From: Bacteroidota bacterium
GTDB taxonomy: Bacteria > Bacteroidota > Ignavibacteria > Ignavibacteriales > Melioribacteraceae
Direction: 5' to 3'
Assembly (NCBI GenBank): GCA_021786655.1
Contig: JAJYMU010000078.1
Span: forward strand, 1-7,203
Length of the DNA stretch: 7,203 bases
The position numbers and the translations under genes were made by a program. This document shows, one piece after another, positions 7,152 to 7,203 of this stretch (position 1 is the first letter of the stretch; every line of letters begins with the position of its first letter). Under the pieces are notes generated by a model. The model saw only the letters and a program-made list of their open reading frames with translations. It had not been told where the DNA came from and ran no database searches.

Positions 7152-7192
7152 TAAAATAAAAAAAGCGGTTTCACATTTTAATGGAACCGCTT
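7152..7192 (-). terminator. Rho-independent terminator of an upstream minus-strand gene outside the window
   Basis: The minus strand carries AAGCGGTT (7192-7185) and its complement AACCGCTT (7170-7163), an 8-bp stem followed by a T-rich run (TTTTTATTTTA). The stem can extend through CCAT/ATG with small bulges, leaving a TAAA loop. The T-run lies only on the minus-strand downstream side, so the terminator works in that direction. It ends a transcript entering from beyond the right edge and separates it from the permease operon. Confidence 0.75.
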
Positions 7193-7203
7193 CACAACTC
7201 GAA

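Overview
The window is a densely packed, single-strand block. All five genes read on the minus strand, so the biological order runs from high to low coordinates. Moderate-to-low GC, an A/T-rich spacer carrying a Bacteroidota-type -7 promoter box (TAnnTTTG), and the protein families present point to the Bacteroidota/Chlorobi group. An Ignavibacteria-like organism fits best. This placement is an inference from sequence style and remembered family resemblance, not from a search.

Layout in transcription order: at 7203-7141 there is a rho-independent terminator that must serve a gene lying outside the window. It is followed immediately by a promoter-like box at 7133-7140. Two tandem MacB/FtsX-type ABC transporter permeases come next (7108-5873 and 5864-4632). 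They are paralogues of each other and effectively overlap. After a 70-base spacer comes a very large gene (4561-1094) for a secreted, predicted outer-membrane beta-barrel protein of 1155 residues. A NUDIX hydrolase resembling dihydroneopterin triphosphate diphosphatase (1064-603) follows 29 bases later. Finally, 69 bases on, a PfkB/ribokinase-family sugar kinase starts at a TTG codon (533) and runs off the left edge.

No terminator-like hairpin and no convincing second promoter is visible between the genes, so a single five-gene transcript is possible. The first three genes make a plausible envelope group: two inner-membrane permeases of the mechanotransmission type and a big outer-membrane protein. 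No ATPase, no periplasmic adaptor and no TolC-like channel gene is present here, so the ATPase would have to be encoded elsewhere. The last two genes are soluble metabolic or house-cleaning enzymes and may only be passengers in the operon.

The least explained item is the 1155-residue outer-membrane protein. It has a repeated N-terminal beta module, a near-perfect calcium-binding loop and a C-terminal aromatic residue, and I cannot give it a function. No mobile elements, CRISPR arrays, RNA genes or pseudogenes were seen. The longest stretch without a gene is about 95 bases, at the right edge.
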